Shown: positions 1-7,538, numbered from the stretch's first letter. The stretch: DNA of 11,394 nucleotides from Bacteroidales bacterium (GCA_007131125.1 SLRE01000283.1:1-11394), one strand, 5' to 3'. Made by a program: numbers and translations. Notes: generated by a model not told the origin, from the letters alone.

Positions 1-2
1 CC

Positions 3-1379
3 CCGGATCCCGATCAGAATGGCCTGGTATTTATGAGTATCGGATCAAATGAAATATCCGGCGAAATTGTGGATTTGATCATCTGGGATTCGGAAAATTG
101 CGAACCCTGCCAGACCTGGCAAACCCTCGAGTTTGAACACCTGGCCCAGATTGGTAACCCCGGCGAACCCTACATTGTGGAGTGCAAAGGGTTTTTTGAA
201 CTCAGTATCAATCTTGGTCAGGGCTTCACCTGGTTCAGCATTAATGTTAACCCCGGAAGCATGCTGGTGAGCCAGTTGATGTCAGATCTCTCACCCTGTG
301 AAAACGACCGGATAATAGGACAAACCTCCTACGCCATTTATTTTAATGGCATCTGGATGGGCAGCCTGCAGGAGATAAACCCCGAAAATGGATACGTTAT
401 GGATCTGTGCAGTGCACAGGAGCTTTATCTTTTAGGGGCTCCGGCACCATCCATACCTTTGAACATATCACAGGGGTATCAATGGATAGGATATATTCCA
501 CAGCAATGCCTGCCGGTAAATACCGCATTGGGGAACCTCGTTCCCGAACCGGAAGAGAACGACCGCCTGATAGGGCAAACAAGCTTTGCAATGTACTATG
601 GGGGGTTATGGCTTGGCTCCCTGACAAACTTATGCCCGGGAGTGGGCTATGTATCTGCATTAACCCATTCATCCATTCTTCAGTATCCTGATGAATCGAA
701 ATGCACCATTAGCCCCGACATCCCTTATGCATCCCTCATGGATGATGAGAACCATGGTGTGGTAAGGCATATGGAGCATACCATGAACGTAGTTGGAAAA
801 CTTGTTGACCCGGAAGGTTTCATCACACAGAATGAAAATAACCTGATCATTGCCCTTTCAGGGAATGAAAGAAGAGGGGCTGCCAGGCCCGTGGCCGAAC
901 ATGATGGCCTGATCTTTCTGAGCATTGCGTCCAACATTTATGAAGGAGAGCAAATAAGATTCATGGCATGGAGCGATGAACTGCAGCAGTTTATCGGAAT
1001 CAATGAAACCGTAACCTTTGAGTCCCTTGGCTTAGCGGGCAACCCGGCTGCTCCCTTCCTGTTTACAATGTCCGAACCTCTCGGAGTGGATCCGGAAGCT
1101 ACTTTTCTGCCATTCATTGGAGAGCCTTACCCCAACCCAACGCTTAACCGGCTGAATATCCCCTATTTCCTTGCCGGACCAGGGGAGGTAAGCCTGCAAA
1201 TAAGCAACACTCACGGGCAAAGAGTATACAGCGAAACCATGAAGCAGCAAATACCGGGAGAACACACCTGGGTGTTGAAAAACCTGAATTTACCCTTTGG
1301 GGTATACTTTTATAAAGTTGATCTTGACAGCCAGGGTAAAACCCTTCAAAAAGCCGGGAAGTTTATAATTATGGAATAG
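3..1379 (+). CDS. Modular secreted protein with C-terminal T9SS (type A) sorting domain, 5'-truncated
   Basis: The reading frame is open to the left edge, so this is the 3' part of a longer gene. The ATG at 33 is unlikely to be the true start, because the ten codons before it continue a domain that is repeated later. Counting from that ATG, residues 61-122 and 146-207 are two copies of one repeat (each with a W-(F/I)-(S/G) core, then E-N-D-R-x-I-G-Q-T-S and G-x-W-x-G-S-L). These are flanked by two copies of another module, before residue 46 and at about 250-344, sharing G-L-(V/I)-F-(M/L)-S-I and A/Q-x-G-N-P-x-x-P. The last ~90 residues (from the YPNP motif at 366-369) match the T9SS type A sorting domain, with a G-V-Y-F-Y core and a short basic end. 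Such proteins are exported by Sec, carried across the outer membrane by the type IX system and usually anchored to the cell surface. No catalytic domain is seen; an adhesive or structural role is inference. Confidence 0.85.
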   Translation, partial: PDPDQNGLVFMSIGSNEISGEIVDLIIWDSENCEPCQTWQTLEFEHLAQIGNPGEPYIVECKGFFELSINLGQGFTWFSINVNPGSMLVSQLMSDLSPCENDRIIGQTSYAIYFNGIWMGSLQEINPENGYVMDLCSAQELYLLGAPAPSIPLNISQGYQWIGYIPQQCLPVNTALGNLVPEPEENDRLIGQTSFAMYYGGLWLGSLTNLCPGVGYVSALTHSSILQYPDESKCTISPDIPYASLMDDENHGVVRHMEHTMNVVGKLVDPEGFITQNENNLIIALSGNERRGAARPVAEHDGLIFLSIASNIYEGEQIRFMAWSDELQQFIGINETVTFESLGLAGNPAAPFLFTMSEPLGVDPEATFLPFIGEPYPNPTLNRLNIPYFLAGPGEVSLQISNTHGQRVYSETMKQQIPGEHTWVLKNLNLPFGVYFYKVDLDSQGKTLQKAGKFIIME

Positions 1380-1413
1380 CAATCGTTGAAGATATTATCA
1401 GATGAAAGCGATC

Positions 1414-1450
1414 ACCGGCGGCTTTGCCCTGGCAAGGCCGCTGGTTTTTT
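1414..1450 (+). terminator. Rho-independent terminator after the T9SS cargo gene
   Basis: A GC-rich hairpin starts 34 bases after the stop codon. Its arms are 1414-1427 and 1432-1445, 14 pairs including two G-T wobbles, with a four-base loop, followed directly by six T residues (1445-1450). Position and form fit an intrinsic terminator for the upstream gene. Confidence 0.85.
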
Positions 1451-1720
1451 CCGCCCTCCTTTCCCGAAAGTAAACTATACCTGCCGGAAAAAACAGGCCC
1501 GACCAAATAAATACAATGTTTCATCAGGAAGCTATTATTACTATATAAAAATGATAGCTATTGCCATCCATGTTTAACAAGATCACTGCCAATAATCCTT
1601 CCTGATCCGGTTAAGGAGAGATCACTGGTATTGAATGATCAAAAAGCCCATTCCCGCATGGTTAAATGAGGGTCTTCTGTTGAACCACTTTTTCAGGGGA
1701 GATGAAGTTTGAAGCAGGAT
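1451..1720. other. Intergenic stretch without a recognisable gene
   Basis: I see no convincing gene here. A 63-codon frame starting with TTG at 1386 runs through the terminator hairpin into this stretch and has no recognisable protein character. The only small repeat noticed is a direct repeat of nine bases (agatcactg) at 1579-1587 and 1619-1627. No TAnnTTTG-type promoter box was found on the plus strand. Confidence 0.6.
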
Positions 1721-1759
1721 AAAAAAAACCACTTGCAACGAAAATGTTGCAAGTGGTTT
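1721..1759 (-). terminator. Rho-independent terminator of the tRNA-Phe gene
   Basis: A perfect 14-bp inverted repeat (arms 1726-1739 and 1746-1759, loop of six bases) lies 14 bases beyond the 3' end of the tRNA. Read on the minus strand it is followed by a T run, given by the plus-strand A residues 1721-1728, part of which also pairs in the stem. The plus-strand side has a weaker, interrupted T stretch, so minus-strand use is more likely. Confidence 0.85.
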
Positions 1760-1773
1760 ATATTTTTGGGGCG

Positions 1774-1846
<73 letters not shown>

Positions 1847-1862
1847 TTGCCTTTAGACTTTG

Positions 1863-1892
1863 CAAATTTAGTTAAACATTTTTAAATCACAA
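1863..1892 (-). promoter_or_regulatory. Bacteroidota-type promoter for tRNA-Phe
   Basis: On the minus strand, TAAATTTG (1870-1863) matches the Bacteroidota -7 element TAnnTTTG. A TTG (1892-1890) lies 19 bases upstream, at the spacing expected for the -33 element. Transcription would start about ten bases before the mature tRNA 5' end at 1846. Confidence 0.7.
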
Positions 1893-1933
1893 CAAGTTTT
1901 TATTTAATTATCGGGCGGCAAGGGTTTTTTTCA

Positions 1934-1941
1934 TACTTTTG
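1934..1941 (+). promoter_or_regulatory. Bacteroidota-type -7 element upstream of coaX
   Basis: TACTTTTG matches TAnnTTTG. No good TTG-type -33 element lies at the expected distance. If used, the start near 1947 would give a leader of about 140 bases before the coaX ATG at 2089, which is long for a housekeeping gene and contains two inverted repeats. Confidence 0.55.
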
Positions 1942-1989
1942 TCTCTCATTTTCAATGCAAAATAATTGGGATTAAATTCCGTTTTCATA

Positions 1990-2064
1990 GGCAAACTTTT
2001 TTGCCTGCCGTTTGCCCCCCACAGTTGCACCGCAAAGAAATCCTTCAGGAAAATCATCCTGAAG
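1990..2064 (+). promoter_or_regulatory. Two inverted repeats in the coaX 5' leader
   Basis: The first pair is GGCAAAC (1990-1996) with GTTTGCC (2010-2016). Its left arm can pair instead with TTGCC at 2001-2005, so two forms are possible. The second is a perfect 8-bp hairpin, CTTCAGGA (2043-2050) with TCCTGAAG (2057-2064), loop AAATCA, ending 24 bases before the coaX start codon. The structures are seen directly; any regulatory role is inference, and I do not recognise a known riboswitch. Confidence 0.35.
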
Positions 2065-2088
2065 AAAACAAGGTATTGATTTTATTTT

Positions 2089-2826
2089 ATGAACCTGGTT
2101 ATTGATATAGGCAACACCCTGGTAAAAACCGCCACTTTTTCCAACGGCAAGATTGGACAGCAAAAAACCTCAGCCAACCTGGATGTGATCGAATCCATGG
2201 CCAGGGAACTACAAGACAGCCTGGAAGCGGTTATTATCAGCACGGTTCGTGACATCCCACCGGAGCTGGATTTTTTAAAGAGCCGGGATCTGTTTTACCT
2301 GGAGGCTTCACCAGCCACTCCAACCCCTGTGAAGAATCTTTACGCAAGTCCCGAAACCCTGGGTATGGACCGTTTGGCAGCAGGTGTTGGAGGGCAGCAT
2401 TTTTTTCCGGGAAAAGAAGTTTTGGTGATCAGCGCAGGCACCTGCCTCACCTACGACCGGGTAACAGCAAAGGGAGAATACCTTGGAGGAGCCATCTCCC
2501 CGGGTATGCAAATGCGTTTTAATGCACTGAACACTTATACCAACCGCCTGCCTTTGGTTAAAACTGAAAGCCAGGATGTTCCCCTTGTCGGGGAAACCAC
2601 CCAAAAGTCAATCCTTTCGGGAGTTATCAACGGAATGGTCGCAGAAATCGATGGTATCATAGACCAATACCAAAAACAACACAAAAACATTCACATCATT
2701 TTCAGCGGAGGCGACATATTTTTTTTTGACAAAATGCTAAAAAATAGGATATTTGCAATCGAAAATATTGTTTTGCACGGACTGAATAAAATCCTTGAAT
2801 ATAATGCACAACACCATAGCAATTAA
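2089..2826 (+). CDS. coaX: Type III pantothenate kinase (CoaX)
   Basis: CoaX catalyses the first step of coenzyme A synthesis, ATP-dependent phosphorylation of pantothenate, in the cytoplasm. At 245 residues it is of normal family length. Visible motifs are D-I-G-N-T at residues 6-10 (phosphate-binding loop of the ASKHA fold), G-M-D-R at 92-95 with D94 as the likely catalytic aspartate, S-A-G-T-C-L-T-Y-D at 115-123 (the aspartate region that binds the monovalent cation in this family), G-G-A-I-S-P-G at 133-139 and S-G-G-D at 206-209. The ATG is supported because the D-I-G-N-T motif normally lies within the first ten residues. It is the first gene of the plus-strand run and overlaps the next by 23 bases. 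A run of nine T bases (2719-2727) encodes the I-F-F-F segment near the C-terminus. Type III enzymes are generally insensitive to CoA feedback; that is family knowledge, not visible here. Confidence 0.95.
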   Translation: MNLVIDIGNTLVKTATFSNGKIGQQKTSANLDVIESMARELQDSLEAVIISTVRDIPPELDFLKSRDLFYLEASPATPTPVKNLYASPETLGMDRLAAGVGGQHFFPGKEVLVISAGTCLTYDRVTAKGEYLGGAISPGMQMRFNALNTYTNRLPLVKTESQDVPLVGETTQKSILSGVINGMVAEIDGIIDQYQKQHKNIHIIFSGGDIFFFDKMLKNRIFAIENIVLHGLNKILEYNAQHHSN

Positions 2827-4084
2827 GCCGTTTAAGCTATTTTTCGCAGTTTTCAGTCTGCTGTTTTTCCTGACGGCCGCTGAAGCACAAAACCGCATCA
2901 ACACTCCTTACTCCATTTACGGGGTCGGTGATTTGCGGCTAAACCAGAACTTCAGTAATTTGGGTATGGGAGGGATTGGAGTTGCCTTTGGTAACAACCG
3001 CAGCATAAACGAAGTAAACCCGGCATCTTACACCCGCCTGGATACCACTTCTTTTGTTTTTGAAGCCACGCTTTTCTCCCATTTCGCCGAACAGGAAACT
3101 GTGGATCAAAGTCAGCAGTCCAATTATTCTTCATTAGGCAGTCTTGCTTTCGGGTTTCCGGTTACCAAGTGGTGGGCTTTTGGCTTTGGCCTGAAGCCCT
3201 TCAGTTCGGTAGGCTATAAAATGAGCGACGAATCTTTTGATGAGCAGTATGGCAACATCGACTACCTTTATGAAGGGATGGGCGGCATCAACCAGGTTTT
3301 TCTGGGAACAGCCATTGAACCTGTTCGCGGGTTAAGCATAGGGGTGAATGCCTCTTATTTATTTGGCAACCTTGACCGGCACACTACCGTTTCTTCCGAT
3401 TCTTCAGGTTTTTTTCAAACCAGCCTGATCAATAACAACCAGGTAAATGGCTGGCACATGGCCCTTGGGGTTCAATACGAGCATCGCTTTGCCGAAAACC
3501 GCTCCCTGACCTTTGGCGCAATTTACGGTAATGAAACCGATATCAGCGCCAGTAAAAACGAGATCGTTCGAAGGCAGCTGCCCGGGGTAACCCGCTGGGA
3601 TACCATCCGTAAGGCAGAGGTTGCCTCCGGTAACCTGACCATCCCCTCCTATTATGGGGCCGGAGTGTTTTTTAAATTCAACCCGCAATGGCAGGCCGGA
3701 CTGGACTATACCTATCAGAACTGGGAGGATTACCAGATATACGGTACCACCGAAGACCTGAACAACAGCTACCAGGTTGCCTTTGGATTGCAGCACAATC
3801 CCGAGGTAACCACCTACACAACTTTTCTCAGCCGGATGGAGTACCGGGCCGGATTTCGCTTTGGCCAATCCTACCTGAAACCCAACGGGAATAACATTGA
3901 CGAGTTTGGCATAAGTTTTGGGGTTGGACTACCCATAAGGCGGTCTCTATCAGGATTAAACATTGGCGTGGAATACAGCCAGAGAGGCACCACAGACGAC
4001 AACCTGATCAAGGAAAACTTTTTCCGCATCACCCTGGGTGTTAATGTTTACGAAAGATGGTTTATCCGCCCAAGATTTTTCTAA
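2804..4084 (+). CDS. Outer membrane beta-barrel protein of unknown function (FadL/PorV-like fold suspected)
   Basis: This is a secreted protein of 426 residues. I chose the ATG at 2804; a TTG at 2795 in the same frame would add only three residues. The N-terminus has a basic start, a hydrophobic stretch and an A-E-A/Q cleavage site near residue 28, a Sec signal peptide. The mature part begins with N-T-P-Y-S-I-Y-G-V-G-D and G-M-G-G-I-G-V-A, as in many Bacteroidota outer membrane proteins related to the FadL/PorV group. It contains alternating aromatic/polar beta-strand patterns throughout and ends in phenylalanine (R-P-R-F-F), typical of proteins inserted by the BAM complex. It overlaps coaX by 23 bases, suggesting translational coupling, and lies 31 bases before the TPR gene. 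Its substrate is unknown. Placement in the outer membrane is fairly sure; the FadL-like assignment is tentative. Confidence 0.82.
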   Translation: MHNTIAIKPFKLFFAVFSLLFFLTAAEAQNRINTPYSIYGVGDLRLNQNFSNLGMGGIGVAFGNNRSINEVNPASYTRLDTTSFVFEATLFSHFAEQETVDQSQQSNYSSLGSLAFGFPVTKWWAFGFGLKPFSSVGYKMSDESFDEQYGNIDYLYEGMGGINQVFLGTAIEPVRGLSIGVNASYLFGNLDRHTTVSSDSSGFFQTSLINNNQVNGWHMALGVQYEHRFAENRSLTFGAIYGNETDISASKNEIVRRQLPGVTRWDTIRKAEVASGNLTIPSYYGAGVFFKFNPQWQAGLDYTYQNWEDYQIYGTTEDLNNSYQVAFGLQHNPEVTTYTTFLSRMEYRAGFRFGQSYLKPNGNNIDEFGISFGVGLPIRRSLSGLNIGVEYSQRGTTDDNLIKENFFRITLGVNVYERWFIRPRFF

Positions 4085-4115
4085 GCACACATAATCAACA
4101 ACTAACAATAAAAAA

Positions 4116-5537
4116 ATGAAACCGAACTTTTTAAGAATAATCACAGTAACCTTTGCCCTGCTATTTGCCGGTGGAATATTTCAGGCAGGAGCCGCTAACA
4201 CAAGTGCGGAAGCTTTAAACATGGAAGCTTCAAGCTCTCATACTGCAGACATGAGTGCCCACCTGATGCAGGATGAACCGGGAAGATTTGGAGAAGACAG
4301 TGCGCAGTGCGTAAGGAACTGGTCGTTGTATGCCGAATATTACCGCCAAAGGAATTTTGAAATGGCTTATGAGCCTTGGAAGTGGATGTTTTTGAACTGC
4401 CCTGCAGCTACCCAGAACATTTACATTCATGGTGCCAACCTTTTAAGGAACCGGTATGCCCAGGAAACTGACCCCCAGGCCAGGGAAGGCATTGTAGATA
4501 CCCTTATGATGCTGTATAACCAGCGCATTGAATATTTTGGAAGGGAGGGGTTTGTGCTTGGCCGTAAGGCTGCTGACCTTTACCAGTTCAGGCCCGACAG
4601 CGTGCAGCGGCATTATGAACTTAGTGAAAAGTCCATTGAAAAAGAGGGACTTGGCTCTCAGGCAGATGTGCTGCTGATCAACTTTCAGGCAGCCACCAAC
4701 CTTTATGAAGCCGGCATGATTGAAGGCCCCAAAATTGTTGAGAAGTTTTCGCGTGCAAGCGATATAATTGATTACAACCTGGAGAACAACCCCCAGGATT
4801 CCATTTATTTCAACCCCGCTAAAGAAAATATTGAGGCATTGTTTGAGCCTTTCGCCAGTTGCGACAACCTGGTTGCATTATTTGAAGACCGCTTCCAGGA
4901 AAACCCCAATGATCCCGACTTGCTGGAGAGGATCACCAGCATGCTGGATGATTCCGGTTGCCGGGATACCGAGCTTTTTTACCAGGCTTCCAAAAACTAT
5001 CACGAGTTAAACCCCAAAGCCGAATCAGCATTTTTAATGGGTCGCCTGGAAAATGATCGTGGCAACCATGGGCAGGCTATCACTTACCTGCAACAGGCCA
5101 TTGAACTGTATAAAGAAAAGGAAGAAGATGTTACCAGCGAAAAATTCAGGACTTACCTGCTGATGGCCAACATTTCTTACCGTGACCGCAACCGCATGCC
5201 CGAAGCCAGGAACTTTGCGCGCAAGGCCGAGGAGGTGAACCCTAATGACGGCCGCCCCAACATTTTGATCGGCGAAATGTATGCTGCCAGCGCAGAAGAT
5301 TGCGGTGACGATGATTTCACCAAAAAGGTAGCTTACTGGGTTGCTGTTGACGAGTTTATCAAGGCCCGGGATGCCGCAGAGGATCCGACCGTTGAAGAAA
5401 GAGCCAGGGAACTGATCAGGACTTACCGCCAGTATTTCCCTGATAACGAGCTGATATTCTTCCATGGATATAGCGAAGGCGACTCCTACAGGGTGCAATG
5501 CTGGATCAATCAAACCACCAGGGTAAGACCCAGATAA
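4116..5537 (+). CDS. Periplasmic tetratricopeptide-repeat protein of unknown function
   Basis: The protein has 473 residues, with a Sec signal peptide (hydrophobic residues 7-22, likely cleavage after A-G-A near residue 27). There is no lipobox cysteine, so it is probably soluble in the periplasm or loosely attached to a membrane. Helical repeats of TPR type are clearest at about residues 300-335 (A-F-x-x-G-R-L and Q-A-I-x-Y-L-Q-Q-A-I) and 345-378 (E-A-R-x-F-A-R-K-A-E-E-V-N-P). The region from about 60 to 110 (Y-A-E-Y-Y, A-Y-E-P-W-K-W-M-F) also looks TPR-like. Six cysteines (65, 95, 249, 282, 396, 462) lie in the exported part and could form disulfides. The stop codon is four bases before the lptC start, so the two genes are very likely co-transcribed. 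I recall homologues next to lptC in other Bacteroidota but no assigned function. A role as a scaffold in envelope assembly is inference. Confidence 0.85.
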   Translation: MKPNFLRIITVTFALLFAGGIFQAGAANTSAEALNMEASSSHTADMSAHLMQDEPGRFGEDSAQCVRNWSLYAEYYRQRNFEMAYEPWKWMFLNCPAATQNIYIHGANLLRNRYAQETDPQAREGIVDTLMMLYNQRIEYFGREGFVLGRKAADLYQFRPDSVQRHYELSEKSIEKEGLGSQADVLLINFQAATNLYEAGMIEGPKIVEKFSRASDIIDYNLENNPQDSIYFNPAKENIEALFEPFASCDNLVALFEDRFQENPNDPDLLERITSMLDDSGCRDTELFYQASKNYHELNPKAESAFLMGRLENDRGNHGQAITYLQQAIELYKEKEEDVTSEKFRTYLLMANISYRDRNRMPEARNFARKAEEVNPNDGRPNILIGEMYAASAEDCGDDDFTKKVAYWVAVDEFIKARDAAEDPTVEERARELIRTYRQYFPDNELIFFHGYSEGDSYRVQCWINQTTRVRPR

Positions 5538-5541
5538 TAAA

Positions 5542-6174
5542 ATGAAAAGCACATTTTTAAGCGCTTCTTTTTTATTCAAACCAAAAAACATTGCCATTCT
5601 CATTGGGGTGGCAATGTTTTTTTCCTGCCAGCCAGATCTTGAAACCATTGAAACCCTTACCAAAACGGACGAAACCCCGGTTGAGTCGGGGTACAATATC
5701 AAGATCGTTTACAGCAGCCATTCCCATATACGCATGATACTGGAAGCCCCGCGCATGGATCGCTTCGAAGGGGAGGAACCATACCTGGAGTTGCCCGAAG
5801 GGGTGTCGGTGGTTTTTTATGATTCCCTTGAAAATGTAAACTCCACCATGTCGGCCAATTATGCCATCAGTTATGAAAAGAAAAATTTGCTTGAAGCCCG
5901 CAACGATGTGGTGGTAGTCAATGAACTGAACGAACAGCTCAACACGGAGCTCCTGATCTGGGATCAGCAAAAGGAGATCATCTATTCCGACAAATTTGTG
6001 AAGATCACCACCGAAGATGAGGTATTATACGGTGATGGATTTGAAGCCGACGAACGTTTCAGCCAGTGGGTAATAAAAAAGCCCAGGGGAACCTTTTCCA
6101 TTGACACGGCCCCACCCGACACATTGCCATCTGATGAGGGGGACCGCCTGGAAGAAGCCCCTATAGAACAATAG
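5542..6174 (+). CDS. lptC: LPS transport lipoprotein LptC
   Basis: LptC links the inner-membrane LptBFG transporter to the periplasmic bridge that moves lipopolysaccharide to the outer membrane. This 210-residue protein has an N-terminal hydrophobic segment (about 17-28) ending in M-F-F-S-C, so C29 is probably a lipidated cysteine. Proteobacterial LptC instead keeps a transmembrane anchor. The part from residue 50 to 185 shows the alternating beta-strand pattern of the LptC/OstA jelly roll (Y-N-I-K-I-V, A-R-N-D-V-V-V-V-N, T-E-L-L-I-W, I-I-Y-S-D-K-F-V-K-I) and ends with G-D-G-F-E-A-D, as in Bacteroidota LptC. The last ~25 residues are acidic and proline-rich, probably disordered. It follows the TPR gene by four bases. 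The signal-peptide codons contain a terminator-like hairpin, reported separately. Confidence 0.88.
   Translation: MKSTFLSASFLFKPKNIAILIGVAMFFSCQPDLETIETLTKTDETPVESGYNIKIVYSSHSHIRMILEAPRMDRFEGEEPYLELPEGVSVVFYDSLENVNSTMSANYAISYEKKNLLEARNDVVVVNELNEQLNTELLIWDQQKEIIYSDKFVKITTEDEVLYGDGFEADERFSQWVIKKPRGTFSIDTAPPDTLPSDEGDRLEEAPIEQ
5583..5623 (+). terminator. Terminator-like hairpin inside the 5' end of lptC (possible attenuator)
   Basis: A perfect 14-bp inverted repeat lies in codons 14-28 of lptC: arms 5583-5596 and 5609-5622, loop of 12 bases. The core CATTGCCA/TGGCAATG is followed by seven T residues, and a matching A run precedes it. This is the layout of a rho-independent terminator, but it lies within a translated region. 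Translation would keep it unfolded, so it could act as a polarity or attenuation site. Function is inference; chance within codons for a hydrophobic segment is the alternative. Confidence 0.4.
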
Positions 6175-6215
6175 CATTGTTTAAATTAATATTCACATTC
6201 AAACGGTTTAATTGT

Positions 6216-6223
6216 TAACTTTG
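6216..6223 (+). promoter_or_regulatory. Bacteroidota-type -7 element before the CNNM/CorC gene
   Basis: TAACTTTG matches TAnnTTTG and lies in the 77-base gap after lptC. Transcription would start about 20 bases before the GTG start at 6252. No clear TTG is seen at the -33 position, so this is a moderate candidate for an internal promoter of the run. Confidence 0.45.
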
Positions 6224-6251
6224 AATTGAAAACCAAATATTTAAGACCAAA

Positions 6252-7538
6252 GTGGATAGTTTTGCCCTTTCTGCAGTTGTCCTGATTATTTTCCTAAGCC
6301 TTTTGTTTTCGGCCTTTTTTTCGGGCATGGAGATTGCTTTTGTATCGGCCAATAAACTCAAGGTGGAGGTTGACAGAAAAAGCGGGGGCTTTTCGGCAAG
6401 GTTTCTTTCCAGGTTTGTCCGTTCCCAGTCCAGTTTTATTTCCACCATGCTGGTTGGCAACAATATTGCACTGGTAATATATGGTATTGCCTTTGCCAAC
6501 CTGCTTCAACGTATTATTGTCAATGCCTATCCGGGGTTTGAAGGTTATGACGCGGCTTTGCTGATCATACAAACCATCATATCCTCTTTGATCATTTTAA
6601 TATTTGCCGAATTTTTGCCAAAAGCCCTTTTCAGGATTAATCCCAATAGTTTTTTAAGCTTTTTTGCCTTTCCGGTCAACCTGATCTATTTTTTGCTTTA
6701 TCCGTTGATCAGACTAACGGTGGGGCTTTCAAACTTTTTGCTGCGTTACCTGGTAAAAATGGAGCCTCCGGATGATAAAAAGGTTTTTGATATTGTGGAT
6801 ATGGATAATTACCTGAGGGAGTTTGGGCAAAACGATGAAAGTGAGCAGGAGTCGAGCCGGGAGTTGCAGATTTTTAAAAATGCCATTGAATTTCCGGATA
6901 TTAAATTAAGGGAATGCATGATTCCCCGCACAGAAGTTGTTGCGGTTTCGGAAAATGAATCCCCCAAAGCGATCCGCAATGTTTTCTCACAGACCGGGCT
7001 TTCAAAGGTGCTTATTTTCAGAGAATCCATAGACAACATCATCGGGTATGTGCATGCATTTGACTTTTTCAGCCAGCCCGAAGATATTCATCGCATCATC
7101 CGCCCGATATTGCTGGTGCCCGAAACCATGCATGCCAACAAACTGCTGAAAAACTTCATCCAGCAAAGAAAAAGCATTGCCGTGGTAGTGGACGAATTTG
7201 GGGGCACATCCGGCATCATTACCATTGAAGATATCATTGAGGAGATCTTTGGAGAGATCGATGATGAATATGATGTGGATGAGCACCTGGAGAAAAAAAT
7301 CAGGGACAATGAGTATGTTTTCTCTGCCAGGCTGGAAATAGATTACCTGAACGAAAAGTTTGGGCTGAAGCTTCCCGAATCGGAAGAATACGAAACCCTG
7401 GGGGGGCTTATCCTGAATCATTTTGAAAGTATCCCTGAAAAAGGGCAGGAAATCAACATTGGAGAAATGGTGTTCAAGATACTACAGGTAAGTGAAAAAA
7501 GAATAGAACTGGTGCACTTAAAAGTGTTAACTAACTGA
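6252..7538 (+). CDS. CNNM/CorC-family membrane protein with CBS pair ("hemolysin family")
   Basis: The 428-residue protein has the standard three-part plan. A DUF21/CNNM membrane domain covers residues 5-170, with hydrophobic segments at about 5-25, 60-85, 103-125 and 135-165 and the motif S-A-F-F-S-G-M-E-I-A at 20-29. A CBS-domain pair follows at about 218-335, with M-I-P-R-T-E at 223-228 and D-E-F-G-G-T-S-G at 314-321. A CorC/HlyC C-terminal domain covers about 350-425 (Y-E-T-L-G-G-L-I-L at 380-388). Proteins of this group are linked to magnesium or other divalent cation transport, with nucleotide binding by the CBS pair; the old name hemolysin is misleading. The start is GTG at 6252: the frame upstream is closed at 6222 with no ATG, and later methionines would remove the first membrane segment. 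GldE, a gliding-associated paralogue, is an alternative name, but the context here (lptC, PpiD) does not point to it. Confidence 0.9.
   Translation: MDSFALSAVVLIIFLSLLFSAFFSGMEIAFVSANKLKVEVDRKSGGFSARFLSRFVRSQSSFISTMLVGNNIALVIYGIAFANLLQRIIVNAYPGFEGYDAALLIIQTIISSLIILIFAEFLPKALFRINPNSFLSFFAFPVNLIYFLLYPLIRLTVGLSNFLLRYLVKMEPPDDKKVFDIVDMDNYLREFGQNDESEQESSRELQIFKNAIEFPDIKLRECMIPRTEVVAVSENESPKAIRNVFSQTGLSKVLIFRESIDNIIGYVHAFDFFSQPEDIHRIIRPILLVPETMHANKLLKNFIQQRKSIAVVVDEFGGTSGIITIEDIIEEIFGEIDDEYDVDEHLEKKIRDNEYVFSARLEIDYLNEKFGLKLPESEEYETLGGLILNHFESIPEKGQEINIGEMVFKILQVSEKRIELVHLKVLTN

Noticed and set aside
1386..1577. Plus-strand 63-codon frame after the T9SS gene
   Set aside because: TTG start, runs through the terminator hairpin, no protein-like composition or recognisable motif.
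2795..2803. TTG at 2795 as the start of the outer membrane protein
   Set aside because: The ATG three codons later (2804) gives a better signal peptide start and is the more usual codon.
3404..3868. Minus-strand 154-codon frame opposite the outer membrane protein gene
   Set aside because: Shadow of the plus-strand gene; no start context or motif.
5034..5702. Minus-strand 222-codon frame across the TPR/lptC junction
   Set aside because: Antisense to two well-supported genes and without any family motif.
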